In this document: positions 16,269 through 19,725 of the stretch, in pieces
Layout: the number at the start of each line of letters is the position of its first letter
Position numbering within the stretch: the stretch's first letter is position 1
Notes under the pieces: generated by a model
What the model was told of the DNA's origin: nothing
The model's database searches: none
Seen by the model: only the letters and a program-made list of their open reading frames with translations
Program-made: the position numbers and the translations under genes
DNA from: an uncultured Fusobacterium sp.
GTDB lineage: Bacteria; Fusobacteriota; Fusobacteriia; Fusobacteriales; Fusobacteriaceae
Direction: 5' to 3'
Length of the DNA: 19,725 nt
NCBI GenBank assembly: GCA_900541465.1
Contig: UQJY01000019.1
Location: 1-19,725 of the forward strand

Positions 16269-16277
16269 ATTATACCA
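16269..16277 (-). promoter_or_regulatory. Extended -10 promoter of the LptD-like gene and thrS
   Basis: The minus strand carries TGGTATAAT (16277-16269), a perfect -10 with the upstream TG of extended promoters, about 50 bases before the ATG. No convincing -35 is present at the right spacing, which fits an extended -10 promoter. Confidence 0.65.
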
Positions 16278-16356
16278 TATATTTATTTATTTTTATAGGG
16301 TTTCAAAAGTTTATTTTATTTATTTTTACTTTTTATCAAATTTATTTTACATTTAA

Positions 16357-16396
16357 AAAATAAAAAAACAGCTGAATGAATATTTTCACTCAACTG
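16357..16396 (-). terminator. Rho-independent terminator after the second thioredoxin
   Basis: On the minus strand CAGTTGAGTG (16396-16387) pairs over ten bases, with two G-U pairs, to CATTCAGCTG (16378-16369) around an eight-base AT loop. TTTTTTTATTTTT follows. Confidence 0.9.
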
Positions 16397-16409
16397 TCTG
16401 AATTTTATT

Positions 16410-16727
16410 TTATAATGCTTTTAATTTTTCGGATAATTCTTTTTTATTTTTCAATCCGATAAATTGTTCAACCTTTTCTCCATTTTTAAAAACCATCATT
16501 GTTGGTATACTTCTTATTCCAAACTTCACAGCCAGATCAGTATTTTCATCAACATTGATTTTACAAATTTTTACACTTGGGATTTCATCTGAAATTTTTT
16601 CCAAAATAGGCAGCTGCATTTTACATGGTCCGCACCATTCTGCCCAAAAGTCAACCAGTACAATCCCTAGGTGGTTTAATACTTCATTTTCAAAAGAGCT
16701 TATATCTACTTTAATTATATCAGCCAT
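16410..16727 (-). CDS. Thioredoxin, second copy
   Basis: A 105-residue thioredoxin with WCGPC (Cys32 and Cys35), the FWAEW strand and the cis-proline loop SIPT (Pro75). It is clearly paralogous to the protein at 91-402 and carries an additional cysteine near residue 55 (KICKINVD), absent from the first copy, where some thioredoxins are regulated by thiol modification. AAGGAGG precedes the ATG. The gene has its own promoter and terminator, so it is an independent transcription unit between the LptD-like gene and tsaB. Its substrate, and whether it is housekeeping or stress-induced, cannot be read from sequence. Confidence 0.94.
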   Translation of the reverse strand: MADIIKVDISSFENEVLNHLGIVLVDFWAEWCGPCKMQLPILEKISDEIPSVKICKINVDENTDLAVKFGIRSIPTMMVFKNGEKVEQFIGLKNKKELSEKLKAL

Positions 16728-16760
16728 TAAGTTTCCTCCTTAAAAAATAACCCTTACTTT

Positions 16761-16789
16761 AATCTATCATATGTACTATTTTTTGTCAA
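16761..16789 (-). promoter_or_regulatory. Sigma-70 promoter of the second thioredoxin
   Basis: Minus-strand TTGACA (16789-16784) and TAGATT (16766-16761) are separated by exactly 17 bases, about 30 bases before the ATG. The spacer contains AGTACATA, which also occurs in the palindrome upstream at 16838-16853. Confidence 0.75.
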
Positions 16790-16837
16790 ATACTCACTAT
16801 TTTTAATGATAAATTTTTCTGAGTTTCAAACTTTTTA

Positions 16838-16853
16838 AACAGTATGTACTGTT
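16838..16853. promoter_or_regulatory. Palindrome upstream of the second thioredoxin promoter
   Basis: AACAGTA-TG-TACTGTT is a perfect 16-base dyad about 90 bases upstream of the predicted start. Part of it recurs in the promoter spacer, which suggests a two-site regulator. It lies 24 bases past the tsaB stop, but its two-base loop and poor T run make it an unlikely terminator. Confidence 0.45.
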
Positions 16854-16876
16854 ATAGTTATTTTTTTAAAAACTTT

Positions 16877-17557
16877 TTAGGTTCTTCTCTCTTTTTCTCT
16901 TTCAGCCTGAGCCTTGCTCAAATAGAAAGGTTCAAGTGTGTATAAATTATCTTCCTGTTTTTCTGAAATTTCAGCAATCACAGAGGCTTTTGGAAGACTT
17001 AAAGATTTCATTGCAAATTTTGCATTATCTCCCATTATTTCTTTTATAAGATTTTGATATTTTAAAGCTCCGTCTCCTAAAAATAAAATCTTCTTATCTT
17101 TTTTATCTTCTAAATATTCTCTTATTTCTCCCACACCATATTCATCTTTTCTTACAAGCTTTCCATTCTCATAAGAATATCTTGAATAATATCCTCTTTC
17201 TTTTCTGGCATCTATTATTGGAATTATTTCACAATCTGTTTCATTTGCTCCATAGGCTATTGCATCAAGTTCATTTATTCCTGCAATAGTTTTTCCTGTT
17301 GAATAAGCAAGCCCTTTTACAACAGCAACTCCTATTCTTATTCCTGTAAAAGATCCAGGACCTATACTCACCGCAAATTTATCCACATTATTTATTGTAT
17401 GCTCAGTAAGTTTTAAAAGATCATCAATAGCTGTCATTATATTTTCAGAATGAGTCCTTTTTATATTAAGAGTTACCTCTCCAATAAGTCCTGTCTCACT
17501 GGAATACAGTGCAACACTCCCGACATTTGTAGATGTATCAACGGCTAAAATTAACAT
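16877..17557 (-). CDS. tsaB: tRNA t6A biosynthesis protein TsaB
   Basis: A 226-residue protein of the ASKHA-fold TsaB family, the non-catalytic partner of TsaD in the complex that makes threonylcarbamoyladenosine at position 37 of ANN-decoding tRNAs. The N-terminal MLILAVDTSTNVGSVAL and the signature SIGPGSFTGIRIGVAVVKGLA (65-84 region) are diagnostic. Length matches the family. The start overlaps the end of tsaE by 20 bases, with AAAGGAG inside tsaE, giving translational coupling of the two subunits. It is the last gene of the hldC-tsaE-tsaB unit. No clear terminator follows, so some read-through toward the thioredoxin gene is possible. TsaD and TsaC are not in this window. Confidence 0.95.
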   Translation of the reverse strand: MLILAVDTSTNVGSVALYSSETGLIGEVTLNIKRTHSENIMTAIDDLLKLTEHTINNVDKFAVSIGPGSFTGIRIGVAVVKGLAYSTGKTIAGINELDAIAYGANETDCEIIPIIDARKERGYYSRYSYENGKLVRKDEYGVGEIREYLEDKKDKKILFLGDGALKYQNLIKEIMGDNAKFAMKSLSLPKASVIAEISEKQEDNLYTLEPFYLSKAQAEREKERRT

Positions 17558-18002
17558 ATTCCAGCATCTCCTTTTCTTTTTCTTTATTTCCTATATATTC
17601 AATGGAAACTTTTCTTGTTTCATCTCCATCATATTCAAGAATTATTTCAATATATTCTTTCGGCAGTTCTGATTTTATTATATCAGCCCACTCAATAAGC
17701 ATAACTCCGTCTCCGTTTAAATAGTCCTCATATCCCACTTCGTATATTTCTTCAGGCTCAGAAAGTCTGTACACATCAAAATGATACAAAGGAATTCTTC
17801 CTGAAAAATATTCAAGAACATAGTTGAATGTTGGACTTTTTAAATTCTCTTTCACTCCCAGAGTTTCAGCAAATTTTTTAGTAAACGTTGTTTTTCCTGT
17901 TCCAAGATCACCGATAAGAGCAACTATATCCCCTGCACTTACATAATCAGCAAGTTTTTCCGCAATTTTATTTATTTCATCAAAGCTCAATATTTTTTTC
18001 AT
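17538..18002 (-). CDS. tsaE: tRNA t6A biosynthesis ATPase TsaE
   Basis: A 154-residue P-loop ATPase that works with TsaB and TsaD in t6A37 formation. The Walker A motif is GDLGTGKTT (31-39). The family motifs SPTFNYVLEY, LYHFDVYRL and the acidic VMLIEWADII are all present in order. Length is normal. The ribosome binding site AAGGTGAG overlaps the hldC stop codon, eight bases of gap separate the two genes, and the end overlaps tsaB. This is an essential housekeeping function in most bacteria. Its pairing with a heptose gene seems to be an operon arrangement rather than a shared pathway. Confidence 0.96.
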   Translation of the reverse strand: MKKILSFDEINKIAEKLADYVSAGDIVALIGDLGTGKTTFTKKFAETLGVKENLKSPTFNYVLEYFSGRIPLYHFDVYRLSEPEEIYEVGYEDYLNGDGVMLIEWADIIKSELPKEYIEIILEYDGDETRKVSIEYIGNKEKEKEMLEYVNFSR

Positions 18003-18010
18003 AACTCACC

Positions 18011-18472
18011 TTATCCTTGGATTTTTTTCACTATATTTGTAGTAGATTTTCCTTCAATAAAAGTAAGTATTCTTACTTCTCCTCCATAACTTTCCACAAT
18101 TTTTGTTTCAGGAAGGTCATCTTTTGTGTAATCTCCCCCTTTAACATGAATTGACGGCTTAAGTTCTCCAATAAGAGCTTCAGGAGTATCTTCTTCAAAT
18201 ATCACTGTATAATCAACAGCCTTAAGTCCGCAAAGCATTTCAGCTCTGTCATTTTGATTGTTTATAGGTCTTGACTCACCTTTAAGTCTTTTTACAGAAT
18301 CATCTGAATTTACACCTACAATAAGAACATCTCCCTGTCTTTTTGCTTCATTAAGATATCTTAAATGCCCCACATGAAGAATATCAAAACAACCGTTTGT
18401 AAATACCACTGTTTTATTCTGCTTTTTTAATTCTTCAACTAATTTTTTTCCAAATTCTCTGTCTACAATCAC
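18011..18472 (-). CDS. hldC: D-glycero-beta-D-manno-heptose 1-phosphate adenylyltransferase (RfaE2/HldC)
   Basis: A 153-residue nucleotidyltransferase corresponding to the C-terminal half of E. coli HldE. It transfers AMP to heptose 1-phosphate, giving the ADP-heptose used in the LPS inner core. The HxGH-type motif TNGCFDILHVGH (25-36), the HVKGGDY segment and the closing EGKSTTNIV (140-148) are typical. The kinase half is not fused and is not in the window. The start is GTG at 18472, with GGGAGG nine bases upstream. It supports an organism with heptose-containing LPS, consistent with the LptD-like protein nearby. Related cytidylyl or glycerol-phosphate transferases share the fold, but the motifs favour RfaE2. 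Confidence 0.93.
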   Translation of the reverse strand: MIVDREFGKKLVEELKKQNKTVVFTNGCFDILHVGHLRYLNEAKRQGDVLIVGVNSDDSVKRLKGESRPINNQNDRAEMLCGLKAVDYTVIFEEDTPEALIGELKPSIHVKGGDYTKDDLPETKIVESYGGEVRILTFIEGKSTTNIVKKIQG

Positions 18473-18507
18473 GGAAATCCTCCCAATCAGATTTTATTTA
18501 TTCTACA

Positions 18508-18536
18508 ATTTTACACCATTTTTTATATTATATCAA
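18508..18536 (-). promoter_or_regulatory. Promoter of the hldC-tsaE-tsaB unit
   Basis: Minus-strand TTGATA (18536-18531) and TAAAAT (18513-18508) are separated by 17 bases, about 36 bases before the GTG start of hldC. The remaining 100 or so bases toward the divergent gene (18540-18650) are very AT-rich with no gene. Confidence 0.6.
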
Positions 18537-18677
18537 TACTTCTGTTTCTTCAAAACATTTCACTTTTTATTTTATTTTTTTGAAATAATTTTTTCTCTTT
18601 TATTTTTGTTATGTAAAAATTAAAAATTTATTGCTTTTTTCAAATTTTTCTTTACTTTTTTATAGAAATTAGGGTAC

Positions 18678-18700
18678 TATAATATAAACAATGTGTTTAT
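18678..18700 (+). promoter_or_regulatory. Promoter -10 and start-site palindrome of the two-domain gene
   Basis: A perfect TATAAT (18678-18683) is followed at once by ATAAACA-ATG-TGTTTAT (18684-18700), a perfect seven-base dyad covering the predicted transcription start. No well-spaced -35 is seen. The dyad could be a repressor site, or a small hairpin at the 5' end of the transcript. A partial third copy, AATGTTTAT, follows near 18706. Confidence 0.5.
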
Positions 18701-18741
18701 TATCAATGTTTATTTTATTATTTCTTTTTAGGGGGGTATAT

Positions 18742-19617
18742 ATGGAAAAATTATTGGAACTTGGATTTAAAAAAGTCGGTATTTGGAAAAAAGATGAAAA
18801 AGTTCTTTCTTTTGAACTGTCTGAATTTAAAGACTCTGCTGATATAATTTTTGCTTTTGTTCAAAATTCTACTGTTGCTTATATGGCAGTCTCAAATGGA
18901 AATTTTGAAACTTTTTTAAACACATTTGTTAATCCTTCAAATATTGACCTTGAAAAAACAGGAATAAAAAATTCTATTTTAAAAGCTCTTGATAACGGAG
19001 AAGTTGCAATATATGCTTTGAAAAATAAAAAATTCTTTGGGCTTATGACTAGATTTTCACAGTCTGAAATTATAAATCTTATTAAAGAAATAAAACCTTC
19101 TTGGAATTCTGATGTAAAAGACCGTATGAAAAATATTGTAGGCAAAGACAGAAATGCCGTTTTAAAATCAGAACAGCTTAAAGAAAAAGAAAGAGAGAGA
19201 GAAGAAGCTGAAGAAAAAGCAGCAAAAGAAACAGAAGCTGCAGCTGATATAGAAAAAGCTCCTGAACCTGTAAAAGAAACTGCATCAAAGCCTGCAGCTA
19301 AAGAAAAAAGCAAAAAGCAGTATGAATCTTATATTTTTATTCTTGGAAAAAGCTATTATGAAAGAGGTTTTTTCAATTTAAAAACATCTTATTCACATCT
19401 TGTAGGAGAAGATAAAAGTGAAATTCAAATTATTCTTGAAGGAAAAGAAAAATATACTATTCCTGGAAAAATAAACAGAACTGCAAATGTTTCTAAGGCT
19501 GCAAGAATAATAGGAAATAAACCTCTTAGAATGTGGTTTGAAGAAAATGCAGAGATTAACAGCGAACTAAGAATTACATTTATTTCAAAGAAAAAAATAA
19601 AATTAGAAGTAGTATAA
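18742..19617 (+). CDS. Two-domain protein of unknown function with charged linker
   Basis: I do not recognise this 291-residue protein with certainty. Residues 1 to about 135 form a mixed alpha/beta domain; DIIFAFVQNSTVAYMAVSNG followed by a helix loosely resembles a degenerate GIY-YIG-type fold, without clear catalytic residues. Residues about 145-200 are a Lys/Glu/Ala-rich linker, probably helical or disordered. Residues about 205-291 are a beta-rich basic domain (YIFILGKSYYERGFFNL to KKIKLEVV). There is no signal peptide or membrane segment with this start. ATG 18742 is chosen because AGGGGGG lies just upstream; the longer reading frame from 18691 has no ribosome binding site. A nucleic-acid-binding role is a guess. 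It is monocistronic, divergent from hldC. Confidence 0.7.
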   Translation: MEKLLELGFKKVGIWKKDEKVLSFELSEFKDSADIIFAFVQNSTVAYMAVSNGNFETFLNTFVNPSNIDLEKTGIKNSILKALDNGEVAIYALKNKKFFGLMTRFSQSEIINLIKEIKPSWNSDVKDRMKNIVGKDRNAVLKSEQLKEKEREREEAEEKAAKETEAAADIEKAPEPVKETASKPAAKEKSKKQYESYIFILGKSYYERGFFNLKTSYSHLVGEDKSEIQIILEGKEKYTIPGKINRTANVSKAARIIGNKPLRMWFEENAEINSELRITFISKKKIKLEVV

Positions 19618-19673
19618 ATAAAAATTTTTTCAATATCCGGAAATTTTTATTTTAACTCAGAAAGAAAAGGAAA

Positions 19674-19725
19674 GGGGCTGTTGCAAATTGATGATTTTCA
19701 ATCATTAATTTGCTCAGCTCTTTTT
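19674..19725 (+). terminator. Strong terminator at the right window edge
   Basis: A long hairpin with outer arms GGGGCTGTTGCAAATT (19674-19689) and AATTTGCTCAGCTC (19707-19720), an inner GATGATT/AATCATT pairing around TTC, and a closing run of T. It ends the two-domain gene about 55 bases past its stop. The arm resembles sequences at 41-50 and at 8289-8300. Confidence 0.8.

Noticed and set aside
16838..16853. Terminator for tsaB
   Set aside because: The dyad has a two-base loop and no proper T run on the minus strand, so it fits an operator better.
18691..18741. N-terminal extension of the two-domain protein with a hydrophobic stretch that could be a membrane anchor
   Set aside because: The ATG at 18691 has no ribosome binding site and lies almost at the predicted transcription start, while ATG 18742 follows AGGGGGG at good spacing.
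18879..19313. Minus-strand open frame of 144 codons rich in Ser, Phe and Ala
   Set aside because: It is antisense to the coiled, Lys/Glu-rich linker of the two-domain gene, has no ribosome binding site, and its composition is that of a mirror frame.

Overview
The window is AT-rich bacterial DNA with tightly packed genes and strong GGAGG-type ribosome binding sites. It encodes anaerobe-type iron-sulfur ATPases next to outer-membrane (LptD-like) and heptose (HldC-like) functions. A low-GC anaerobe with an LPS-type outer membrane points to Fusobacteriota, most likely Fusobacterium or a close relative. This rests on gene content and base composition; there is no rRNA here to confirm it.

Layout. 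Positions 91-402 (minus) are a thioredoxin with its own promoter and a palindrome near -41. Positions 583-2275 (minus) are a two-gene unit, KDPG aldolase then 2-keto-3-deoxygluconate kinase, preceded by two copies of a palindromic operator-like sequence. Positions 2608-5189 (minus) are a PatB/MalY-type C-S lyase followed by an NhaC-family transporter. Their promoter region holds a near-consensus sigma-54 -24/-12 element. Divergently at 5499-7526 (plus) lies a sigma-54 activator (PrpR-N-like sensor, PAS, AAA+, winged helix), with AGGTT/AACCT half-sites between the two units that look like its binding sites. The lyase and transporter are therefore probably switched on by this neighbour. The activator appears to start at a rare ATT codon.

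Positions 7599-10582 (plus) hold a compact cluster: a DUF134 regulator fused to a NifX/orange-protein-type domain, a free-standing NifX-type protein, and two paralogous MinD/Mrp ATPases each carrying two 4Fe-4S motifs. It resembles the orange-protein (ORP, Mo-Cu cluster) loci of sulfate reducers and is the best candidate here for a poorly described system. A 207-bp long-palindrome element sits inside it.

Positions 10613-16217 (minus) encode a very large LptD-like outer-membrane protein followed by threonyl-tRNA synthetase. Positions 16410-16727 (minus) are a second thioredoxin with its own promoter. Positions 16877-18472 (minus) form an operon hldC-tsaE-tsaB, joining ADP-heptose synthesis to the tRNA t6A modification machinery. 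Positions 18742-19617 (plus) encode an unrecognised two-domain protein with a charged linker, ending at a strong terminator at the window edge. I see no tRNA, rRNA, CRISPR array, insertion-sequence transposase or prophage.
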